Assembly: GCA_964036195.1 (NCBI GenBank)
Contig: OZ038450.1
Coordinates: 33,807,197 to 33,871,196 of the forward strand
DNA: 64,000 bases
Reading direction: 5' to 3'
Source: Sphaerolaimus hirsutus
Taxonomy: Eukaryota > Nematoda > Chromadorea > Monhysterida > Sphaerolaimidae
A program made the position numbers and the translations under genes. Below are positions 19,613 through 31,200 of this stretch, piece by piece. Positions within the stretch are counted from its first letter, which is position 1, and the number at the start of each line of letters is the position of its first letter. A model generated the notes under the pieces. The model was not told the DNA's origin, ran no database searches, and saw only the letters and a list, made by a program, of their open reading frames with translations.

Positions 19613-20915
19613 AGGCGTCTAATTCTAAAAGTCGACAAGTCCACCAAATGCGATTTTGTGTAAATCGCATTTTAAGTTTCAAACCCAATTACAGGCCCGT
19701 GGTGCGTGTCCAATTTGGCTCTCTCATGTTTTCCATTAATAAATACACTGTACTCTTAAAAAGTAGTTTCCGAAAAACCGTAGTACTTTAGATGCAGTGG
19801 GGGTTGAATGTTTGAAGGCACTATATTTAAAATGACCATTTCTAAGTGATAAAAAGTTGAAAAACTCCTCTTCCCATCCCACGCAAGCAGTGTGAACCCA
19901 ATTTAATTAAAATTTCGAAAATACCGTATTACTTCCAATATAAGGCATCCCTGTAATATAAGGTACCCTCTAATATAAGGTATAACTTTTGGCCATTTTG
20001 AACGCGACAAAATAAATATAAGGTACCCTCTAATATAAGGCATACCTCTAATAAGGCACAGCTGGCTGCGTGCCAAAACACGCAAAATAATACAAACGGT
20101 GGCTAAACATGGTGGAAAATGATGAAAATGGTACGGAAAGGCACTGCGATAACTCTTCGTCGACTTCCGCCGCTGAAAAATGTGTCAGAATACGGCGGCA
20201 CTATTCACTCGAAGAGAAACTTTGAATTGTTGACCAGACGAAAATCTGGCGAAAAAAATTGAAGGTACCCTCTAATATAAGGTATAACTTTTGGCTCTAA
20301 AAATCTGACCAAAACAATATAAGGTATACCTTATATTAGAGGTAATACGGTAGTTGTAAAAATGCTTTCGTTGGTGGGATACAAGAGTGAAGTTACTTAA
20401 AAGTTCCATATGTTTACAATGAAGTGTCAAATTTTCAGCCCCTTATCTCAACCTTTATGTGAAAAATGGGGTGTCCATAAAATTCCATTCCGTCAGAGCA
20501 AAACTGTTTCGGGGAGGGAAATGAACATGTCGACTTCTTGCACGCGAGAACATTTTTGTTCCCGGGGAAGCCGAGGCTGCCTTATGGGAACATTATGAAC
20601 TCGTCGCCTTTTAGAAATCGATGCCCACAGTGGACTTATCACATTTCTTGCGTTTTTTCCCATAAAAAGGATGCGGAGGATGGACTTGTCGACTTTTAGC
20701 CCAAAACTAAGTGGACTTGTCGACTTCTTGCCCAATTTTTTTGCATTTTTCCCCAAAAATGTCAAATTTGGTACTATGCCATATGGGCATGTGAGGTAAA
20801 AAAATTTATGGAAAATGATGAAAAATGTGCAGACGTAGCCCCAGATGACATTTCCGGGCCTAACTCGAAATTTTCATATTTTGGACTTGTCGACTTTTAG
20901 AATTGGACGCCTCAA
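19613..20915. mobile_element. 1.3-kb element with GAGGCGTCTAATTCTAAAAG ends and nested pogo relic
   Basis: The left end GAGGCGTCTAATTCTAAAAG and right end CTTTTAGAATTGGACGCCTC are inverted. The subterminal region repeats GGACTTGTCGACTT several times. A diverged copy lies in inverted orientation at about 32300-34145 inside DBR1 intron 4. The element at 19921-20352 is inserted within it. Confidence 0.65.
19924..20352 (+). pseudogene. Pogo/Tigger-type element with truncated transposase N-terminus
   Basis: The ends TACCGTATTACTTCCAATAT and TTAGAGGTAATACGGTA are inverted and start with TA; several TCTAATATAAGGTA units lie just inside. From 20109 an ATG frame encodes a short acidic N-terminus followed by RIRRHYSLEEKL and a TGA. 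That motif resembles the start of the CENP-B-like helix-turn-helix of pogo transposases. The reading is cut at the stop and no catalytic DDE part remains. Confidence 0.5.
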
Positions 20916-22201
20916 ATACATTTACACGCATCCACCTTTGAGCATTTATACTATTCACACATATTTTCGACTGTCCAAAAAGAAATAGTAAGATAAATCG
21001 ACCCTACAACAGCACGCGCATTAGAATCGTTAAAAAAGTACCGTCAAGTAACAAAATGCAAAAAAAGTAGCCGCTATAAACGCCAGCAAACGAACTATCG
21101 CAGCACACTATTCAAAGTAATCTGTTGCCAAGTGAAATCTCCTCTGGAGGTTGAGATCTATTCTGCCGTTACTTGCTTTAGTGATTTGCTGAATCGCGTC
21201 GTCTCACTTTTTAGTCCTGCCATCCTTGATAAAAAATTTTAAATTAGAAAGTTGTAAAAAAACGGATTTCGAATGTCAAGCGACAAATAGCTTATACCTA
21301 ACAAAAAATACGTGAGAGTTACATACTAGTCACCTAAAAGTACACCAGTCGCTTGACAACTTGCCAAATTGGCACCAAATGAAGAGACAGGAACAAATAC
21401 GAATAGCTGTGAATTATTTGATTGCTGATTTCTTAGCTTATAGCTATTATTTACATATAATTGGTAGTTCACGACAGTCATTTCACAAGTTCATTGCTGT
21501 CATTTGTTTCAGCATCACTTGTTACATAAATCAATACAACGGTAGAACTTTGATAAAAATCCCTATTCAAAAATATACCCGGAGAGACCTATTAGAGATT
21601 TACGGTAACTCAACATCGCACGAAACTCACCGTGCCGCGAGCCGGACCGAGAACCAATTTGCGGCTAAAATCGAAATGTTTCCCAGATGACCGGCTATCG
21701 GAAGTGCTGCTTTTCAACGCGGCAAATCTATCCGAATCTGGACCCGAATTCAATTCGCCCGATTTTCGGGCAGCCCGACTAACTCTGTCTGAAATTATAT
21801 GCGGTTAGACCCGACGCGGTCTGGGGCCAGTCCTGCACTCTGCAAAGCGTCACATAAAATTTGTTCGTCGTGCAAAATATCCGGTACAGGTAGGATAGAA
21901 AATTAAACCGGGTATTATATTTCTTATTTCCCATGACATTGGACATTCAACGTGTAAAATTGTATAGTGAATCTAACACGGAAATATTTTGTGAAGTGCG
22001 TAAACTGCCCGGTAAAATACAAAAAAAAATTGGCCGGGAATTTCATAGTTTCCATTAACAGGGTGAGGGTGCGATATCTGGTGATATTTTCCGACGAAAT
22101 TGAAGTGAACCTGCAAGTGAAAACCATTCACGTTGAATGACAAGTGTCGGTGACAAGTTACCACTTGCATACCTATGTACTATATACCGAACCGAAAATT
22201 C
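20916..22201. other. Intergenic region downstream of DBR1
   Basis: Nothing firmly supported. A plus-strand frame at 21361-21690 has no recognisable motif. A left introner terminus (GGGGCCAGTCCTGCACTCTGC) sits at 21826, but its other end was not found. The last DBR1 exon begins at 22202. Confidence 0.4.
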
Positions 22202-25200
22202 TCATTCATCAGTCGGGTAGCATAAAATTTTCAACAGAATTAATCTGGCTGCCATAAAAAAACAATGGGGATAATTAAATCCGGCCCCTGGAGCAGATTT
22301 ATCCGTGTGCAACGGCGGGGGCCGGCGGCGCCAGTTCGTGTCTTCAGGTGGACACTTTGCACTTGTCCCCGCTTTGTACAGAAGTTCGTTGAAATCCTTC
22401 CAGGTTGCAAAGAGAAGAAATCAGTGTCGAAAGACGTTTTTTACCAATATTGAAAATTGACCAGATGGTTTTCCATCGTTATGGTTATAAGCAATAAAAG
22501 ACCACAAGTTTTGCCAAGTCAAATCCCCACCTGAACGCCCAGCATACTGGCAAATCGGGCAGTCTGCAGGTTCCTGTAGTAATCGCTTTGCCCGCCACAA
22601 TTGTCCAGCGACTCCCCATCCTAAAGTAGTTTCACACTTTATCAAGTGACAAATAAAGTGATAGATAAGTTGTCAGAGTGGTCAGATAAGTTGTCAGAAT
22701 GTCAAATGGTCGGGCGACAGGAAAGCTTTAAGTAACGAGTTTTCACTTCACTTTACGAATTTTATTAAGCACTTGAATTTCCAAAAAGTTCCTCATCACT
22801 TATCATCTTCCTTAGGACTTGACAAAGGGAGGAATTGTGACCTGGAGCACGGGCGCCGTGCGACAGAAATCGTTATTTATGTAATAGTGCCCATCTGCAT
22901 AATCCACTATCTTTGCCTGCCGCAAAATGTCGCAAACGGCAGATACGTCATGATCGCTGGGTCGGTAATCCCATCTGTGAGAGGTACGCATCAACATTGG
23001 ACATTTATGAACAAAAAGCGCCAGAAAGAACGGCGCCAGAAGACGCCAGTGCCATGGCATCAGCGAAAAATGTCAGTTGGCGGATTTACCCCCCCCCCAC
23101 AATTGGAGACCACTGACATTGGCACCGAGTGGCATTCCCGCACCAAGTCAGGTGTCATGTAAATCGTCATACAAATTTGTCAACTGTCATGCGAAATGTC
23201 AAAATTTCAGTATTATAATATTTTCTTTTTGATTTTAATTGACATTTTAGATGAAATTTGACACTTTACAGGCTTCCGGCGTACCAGGTTTTTCTGGCAC
23301 AATAAAAAACAGGTTTTACCTCTGCTTGCCACGCGGGGAGGGCATGTCGCGCTGTTCGGGCTTTATGCTCATCAGGTGGTCAGTGTTTTTGAGCACTGCA
23401 CACCACACAGGGTCGTATTCCAATCTCACCTGGGGCTAATACCGCACTTTGCCAAGTGCAACTTCAAGCGACAAATTTCAAACAAATACTCACATTTCCA
23501 GTGGCGATAATGGACTTACGCACACCACCAATTGGTAACAGAAAACTCCAAAGCTGATAATTTAGTTTCAAACACATTTGAGTTTACAGGAATGAGGTGT
23601 TCGTCAACTACCTCTGATGGAGATAAAATATCTATTATGGTGAACTGAATTTCTTCAAAATAGATCTATCGGTCATGAAAACGTCGGCTGTCAACTAGTG
23701 TGCATGTCGCGAAAAAGTGTGCACAATTGACATGGCATGCTATTCAACATTTGTCTCATTTTTTCAGTTGACAATTGACAGTGTGCGGTATTGGCACCTG
23801 GCCAGCGGGGGGCAACGCCTCACTCGTTTCCATTTCGACCATGTCAAGAAATTCCCGACCCGGTATTGGCTCATCCAATGCTGAAAGGTGAAAATCTACA
23901 TGAAAAGCATTACAGCACGTGAACTAGTAATTTTGAAGGTGTAAATTGGTTAAAAATAGGAAAATAGTGATCTTGAGTAAAAACTGGGGTAAAATTTCCT
24001 AAAAATAGCTCCAGATAAATAGCTAGCAGGTCGATTTATGCGCAGTACCAGTGCACAAGTAAACCCGGTGCAAAAGTAACAATTTCCGGTGCCAATGTAG
24101 ACCCGATGCTTAGGTACAGCCCCCATAATTGAGCACTGGGTCTTCATGGGCACTGCAGGGGCTCAGTATGGGGGGTTGGAGGGGGGTTGGGTTACTAGGG
24201 TTCAAACGGGACCGCGGTCCCGGTACATGGTTCGGCAAAAAGTCGGGACTGGGGCGGTCCCGGTCCCGGTCCCGACACCCCAGTCCCGGTCCCGGTCCCG
24301 GTCCCGACAATTGAAAAAGGCCAGTCCCGGTCCCGGTCCCGACCACCCAGTCCCGGTCCCGGTCCCGGAATTTTTCAGCGGTCCCGATAAGAAAAATTGA
24401 CCGGACTGGATCCAAATTTTGCCTTTTAAATACTTGTCAAATTCAAAAAAAATTCGCGCCAGTCGCCGCATTCTCGAATTTTTGACGTTTTTTTTAGTGA
24501 GTTCCAAACATTCTCATTCATGTTCGACATCAGAGAAGGCTGAAAATATAATTTACTTTCAGAAAGCACTGCGCCAGCTTATGTATCAATACTCACTGTC
24601 ATAATTTTTGTGCGTTATGTCATTTTTGTGACTCAATTGAATTTTGTGACTTTTACCATATTTTTGATGACAATTGTGATTGAATGTAGTGTGAAAATCG
24701 TATGAAACTTCTGAAAATATGCATTCAAATGGTTATCGGTCCCGATACGGCTCAAAAGGGGGCTGTGGCCCTGGTACCTGGTTCGGCAAATCCTGGTCCC
24801 GGTCCGGATGCCCCAGTCCCGGTCCCGGTCCCGACAATTGAAAAATGCCAGTCCCGGTCCCGGTCCGGACCACCTAGTCCCGGTCCCGGTCCCTGTCCCG
24901 ATAAGAAAAATTTCTGGTCCCGGTCCCGGTCCGAAAAACCGGTCCCGTTTGAACCCTATGGGTTACCCCCCAAACGCTCCAGCTATCGGCAAGGGCCCAT
25001 TCCGCAAAAAAGCCCATTCCGCATTTTTGCGGAATGCTACACTGTCCCAGCTATCTACATAATTATGTATCTAGCGATTTTTCCACCTTTTTTCCTTCTA
25101 AGAGGGCGCCAAAGTACGCCGCACCATGGCGCCCTTTCTACTATTTTTGCTACTTGTGCACCGACACACCCCTGTCGATTTTTTTTTTGCGGGGGGGCTT

Positions 25201-28200
25201 CGAAAGATAGTAGTCAAATATAATCCTGCCGCGGAATAGATAAATAGATAGCCTGAGAGGTTCGGGGTGGGGTTCCCGACCGGCAGTGCTCTATTCCGCA
25301 TCTAAACCATCCCGCATCGCTGTTAACCTGGAACACATTTAATTATACCTGGCATGTTGAAAATAGGTAATAAAACACATGACCTAGTTATTTTGAAGGT
25401 GAAAATCTATAAGAAGTAGGAAAATTAGGAAATTTTGGTGAAAATTAGGGTAAAATTGCTCAAAAGCGCTCCAGATAGCTAGATAGCTAGGCAATTTGCG
25501 GGTGTGGGGGTGCTCAAGGGAATGTAACCAAAAAAAATTGTGCCAGGGATAGATAGATAGCTGGGCTGTTTGGGGTGGTGTTACCCACCCCCCTTTCTTA
25601 CCCCTGCAGGCATAATGTGTCTATAATGGGTGTACATGCGGAATGGGATTTGATGCGGAATGGGCCCTAGCCTTCCCGACCCCCCCCCGTTCTACCCCGC
25701 ATTGACACAAACAGACCCAAAAAGTGGGTGGTCTTTGCGTCGCGGTGCTTCACGAGTGCCTCGAAGCGGCAGTGCAGATGCGCAGAGAACCAGCGCGTCG
25801 GCCGGAGCTCGTGCAGCAGCTGCATGTAGTAACTGCTGCCCAGACCACCCGCGGCCGCTTGCTTCTGCGTCGGTGCAAGCCTATCGGCTAGGGCCCATTC
25901 CGCATCAAAGCCCATTCCGCATGTAGACCCCTTATAGACACATTATGCCTGCAGGGGTAAGAACACCACCCCAAACCGCCCAGCTATCTATCTATCCCTG
26001 GCGCAATTTTTTTTGGCTACATTCCCTTGAACACCCCCACACCCGCAAATTGCCTAGCTATCTAGCTATCTGGAGCGTTTTTGAGCAATTTTACCCTAAT
26101 TTTCACCAAAAGTCCCTAATTTTCCAATGTCTTATAGATTTTCACCTTCAAAATTATTAGGTTATATGTTTTATTACCTATTTTCAACATGCCAGGTATA
26201 ATCAAATGTGTTCCGGGTCAACATGCGGGATGGGTTTAGATGCGGAATAGTGCACTGCACGCCTATCGTTGTACAGTGACTAGAGTTGGAAAAAAAAAAC
26301 GTTTTTAACGCCATGTTTTCTTTTTTTAAACAAGGTTTTTATAAACAGGGTGCACGCCAGGTCCGCCACTCAAAATCTGAGTCGGTGCCGGACGCCATAT
26401 CTCCAGTTGTAGTGGGGGGATTTATTCGAAATTTTGAGGGCATACACTCGAAACCCACCCACTACTATATACGGGCTGGGGAAAGTCGGCGACCCACCTG
26501 AGTGTCGGTCGCCGTATACATTAATAGTTTTTTTGAAAAAGTCGCTGTCCACGCGAGGTCCGCCACCCGTTGTTTTTTTTATATAACGGGCTGCCAAACT
26601 AAAACTGTTGGGGGGAATTGATCGAAATTTTGAGGGGCTGTACACGAGGGCGTGGGTCGGTGCCCAAGTAAAACCGGTGCCCAAGTACGCCCGGTGCCCA
26701 AGTATAAAGACCGGTGCCCAAGTACGCCCGGTGCCCAAGTAAAGTGCCCGTACTTGTGCACTTTACTTGTGCACCGGGCGGCTGTTTACTTGGGCAACAC
26801 TTGTGCATTACTTGGGCACGGTTGCGTCGGGCCGGGCGGGCCGGGTTTACTTGAATTGGAATTGGGGAATTTTCTGTTTTCTAAGGAATGGAAGTTTCAT
26901 GAAATGTCATGAAAAGTGTCAAAAGTCATGGTAAATGCCATGCAAAATGGCAACTGAATTGCCGTCTTGCAGGGCATTTCTCATGACTTTTGACACTTTT
27001 CATGACATTTGAAATTTTACAGGGCTTTTTACAGGGTCTGCGAAGTTGAATTTCCATGAAAAAAAAACCCTGGTGCCAGTCGTAAATCCTGTAAAATGTC
27101 AAATGTCATGAAAAGTGTCAAAAGTCATGGAAAATGCTATGCAAAATGGCAACTGAATTGCCGTTTTGTAGGGCATTTCTGATGACTTTTGACACTTTGA
27201 CTTTTGACATCTGCGTGTTTCGGGGTATGTTGTATGAGAATAGCAATGCTGGGTGGGTATGTGATCTGCACCTCTCCCATTGCTCCCATACGCTATCGCC
27301 CCCTATCGCTCCCATACTTGTGCACCGGGCAGGGCGCTTGCGCCTGCCCGGTGCCCAAGTAAACATCCGCCCGGTGCCCATGCAAAGAGCCGCCTGGTGC
27401 CCAAGTACGGACACTTTACTTGGGCACCGGGCGTACTTGGGCACCGGAACTTATAATTGGGCACCGGGCGTACTTGGGCACCGGTTTTACTTGCGCACCG
27501 GCTCAGCGCCTGTACACGACACCCCCCACTACTTTTCATGGAAGGTTGAGCCCCCTGGCGACCCCCCTGAGAGTGGACCGCTGGAAAATAAAATGATATT
27601 TTTGAGAATTCGCTGTCCAGGTTTAGCACTGGACAACAAAAATAAAAATTACATTAGAATGTCCCTTGGAGGACGATGTATACCACTGTGAAAAGTGTGT
27701 ATTCAAAAAGCAAATTTGAAAATGAAAATTTGATCTGGTATGAAAGTGTTTTTGACACACATACACAAGTTCCAGATTAAATTTCGATTTAAGTCAAATC
27801 CTTAATACACACTTTTAAAGCTGGTTTACGATGCCTTCTAGGAGATGATTTAAGGTAACCGTGAACACGTAAGATACATAAACAACATTGCCCCAAAAAT
27901 CAACCATGGAGATTTGATGGGGTCACTGTAATGATGTCATCGATGACATCATTCCAGGAACAAAATTCGCCTTGTGGGACAGCTTTTGTGTTGACCCCCA
28001 TCAAATCTCGTCTATGGTTGATTTTTGGGGTAATGTTGTTTATGCGAATTTTTACCTTAAATCATCTCCTAGAAGGCATCATAAACCAGCTTTAAAAGTG
28101 TGTATTAAAAGTTTGACTTAAATCGAAATTTAATCTGGAACTTGTGTATGGGTGTCAAATACACTTTCACACCAGATCAAATCTTTTCACACCAGATCAA

Positions 28201-31200
28201 ATCGTTTTAAAATTTGCTTTTTGAATACACACTTTTTACAGTGGTATACATTGTCCTCCAAGGGACATTCTAATGTAATTTTTTTTTTGCTGTCCAGTGC
28301 CAAACCTGGACAGTGTATTCTCAAAAATATCATATTATTTTCCAGCGGTCCACTCTCAGGGGGGTCGCCAGGGGGCTCAACCTTCCGTGAAAAGTAGTGG
28401 GGGGTGTCGTGTACAGCCCCTCAAAATTTCGATCAATTCCCCGTTATATCTCCACCTATACAATTTCGAGAGAACTGCACGCTAAGGATGCTTCAATGCA
28501 AAAGATAGGGGCACAATCACAGCCTCATTTTTTGCCCGATTCGTGTGTGTTTTTTCACACAATGCAGTCACTATTTATTAGTACAAAATGCCCTTTACAA
28601 ACACGTTACAATCTTGACAAACAGGGTTAGTAGATGGCAAAGTTGCTTCCCAAGAATGCAATTGGACAGGTATAGGGGGTGAACTTGAGTTTTTAGGGGC
28701 TGAGTTTTCAATTCAGGGTTGAGTTGATGGGTGTTTATAAATTAGGGTTGAGTTGACAGAAGTTTAAAAATAAGGGGCTGTTGACACAAGTTTACAAATT
28801 AGAGGCTGAGTTTATGGGAGTTGAGTTGATGGGTGTTTGCCAAATTAGGGGCTGAGTTTATGGGAGTTAACAATAACATTACCATAATCCTTCAGTGAGG
28901 ACCCTGGGGCTAAAAAATATAAATTGTGATATGATGCATTTGTGGGTTACTGATTACAATGATTTGAAATATGCACTCCATTCTGACAGTACATTACCAT
29001 AACCCTGAAATTGAATCCCTGTGGCCAACTTTCAAATTGTGAAATGATGCATTGTGGGTTTCTAATTGCACTGATTTGATATATAATGCACTCCATTTTG
29101 ACACTACATAACCCTGAAAACTACATGACCATAACCCTGAAAATGAACCTCTGGAACCAAAAACTTTCAATTTGTGAAATCATTCATTCTTGGGTTTCTG
29201 ATTGCACTGATTTGATATATGCACTCCATTTTGACACTACATTACCATAACCCTAAAAATGAACCCATGGGGCCAAATACTTTCAATTTGAGAAATAATG
29301 CATTTTCGGGTTTCTGATAGCACTAATTTAAAATATGCACTTCATTTTGACACTACATTACCATAACCCTAAAAATGAACCCCCTGGGCCAAAAACTTTC
29401 AAATCATAAAATGATGGATTTGTGGGTTTCTGAGTGTAACAATTTCAAATATGCCCAGGGCTTCAAAAATTAGAAATTGTGAAATGATTCAATGTGGGTT
29501 TCTGATTACACTGATTTGAAATATGCACTCCATTTTGACACTACATAACCCTGAAAACTACATAACCATAACCCTGAAAATGAACCTCTGGAGCCAAAAA
29601 CTTTCAATTTGTGAAATCATTCATTTTTGGGTTTCTGATTGCACTCATTTGAAATATGCATTTCATTTTGACACTACATTACCATAACCCTAAAAATGAA
29701 CCCCCTGGGCTGAAAACTTTCAAATCATAAAATGATGCATTTGTGGGTTTCTGATTGTAGCAATTTCAAATATGCACTCCATTTTGACACTAAATTACTA
29801 AAACCCTGAAATTGAACCCCTAGACCCAAAAATTTCAAATTGTGAAATGATGCATTTTGCAGGTTTCTAATTGCACTGATTCGAAATGACTCAATTTCAA
29901 CTCTACATTACTGTAAGCCTTAAATTGAAAATTGAAAATAAATTAGAAATTGTGAAATGATGCATTTCTGGCTTTTTGATTGCCTTGATTTGAAATACGC
30001 AGATCATTTTGACACTACATTACCATAACCCTGAAAATGAACCCCCAGGGCTAAAAATTTTCAAATCATAAAATGATGTGTTTGTGGGTTTCTGATTGTA
30101 GCGATTTCAAATATACACTCAATTTTTACACCACATTACTAAAACCCTGATAATGAACCCCTGGGCCCAAAAACTTTCAATTTGTGAAATGATGCATTTG
30201 TGGGTTTTTTATTGCAGTGATTTGAGATGTGCACTCCATTTCTACTCTACATAACCATAACCTTTAAGTCTAACCCCTGGGGCTAAAAAATTGAAGATTG
30301 TGAATTGATGCATTTGTGGATTGATGCTAGCGATTATTTCAAATATTCATTCTTTTTTGACACTACATTACCATAAACCTGAAAATTAGTTTACAGGAGT
30401 TTCCAAATTAGGGACTGAGTTTATGGGAGTTTCCAAATTAGGGGCTGAGTCTATGGGAGTTTCCAAATTAGGGGCTGAGTTTACAGGAGTTTCCAAACTA
30501 GGGGCTGTGTTTACAGGATTTAGAGGGGGTCCCCATGGGGTGCCATTTTTGGGGGGTCTCCAGGGGGTGCCATTTTTTGGAGGCACATATGGGGGTGCCA
30601 TTTCAAGGGGGTCCCCATGGGATGCAATTTTTTGGGTGGTCCCCAGCGGTGCCGTTTTTTGTTGGTCCTTAGGGGGGTGCTATATTTTTTTGTGGGGGGG
30701 GGGGTCCATAGGGGGTGCCATTTTGGGGGGGGGGGAGTCCCCAGGGGGTGCCATTTTTGTGGCGGTTCCTAGGGGGTGCCATGTTTGGGGGGTCCCCAGG
30801 GGGTGCCATTTTTGGGGGGTCCCTAGGGGGTGCTATTTTTGGGGGGTCCCTAAGGGGTGCCATTTTTTGGTGGTCCTCAGGGGGTGCCATATTTGTGGGG
30901 CCCTAGGGGGTCCCATTTTTGGGCAGTTCCCAGGGGGTGCCACTTTTGGGGGGTGCCCTGGGTGATGCCATTTGGAGGGGGTCCCCACTGGGGTGTCAGT
31001 TTTTGCAAGCCTCTGAGTAGTGGGTACCTATAGCAGGATTCTCTCCAACCTTCAGTTGGGTTTTGTGGTTCTCTACAATTAATACCACAAGGATTTACAA
31101 ACACAAAAAGAACAGCAAAGCACAAATGTAACCAATTTAAGATAACAACAAAGTTTGACACCTTGCAAAAACCACACTATCATATCACAAAACCTATACC

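Noticed and set aside
21361-21690. 109-codon plus frame
   Set aside because: Hydrophobic and charged but unrecognised, without splice partners or upstream signals.
24129-25223. Pro/Arg-rich frames (PGPGPG, RSRSRS)
   Set aside because: Translation of the GGTCCC hexamer array in all frames; no protein evidence.
30423-30965. 180-codon Gly-rich frame
   Set aside because: Created by the G-rich 30-bp minisatellite; both strands are open in parallel.
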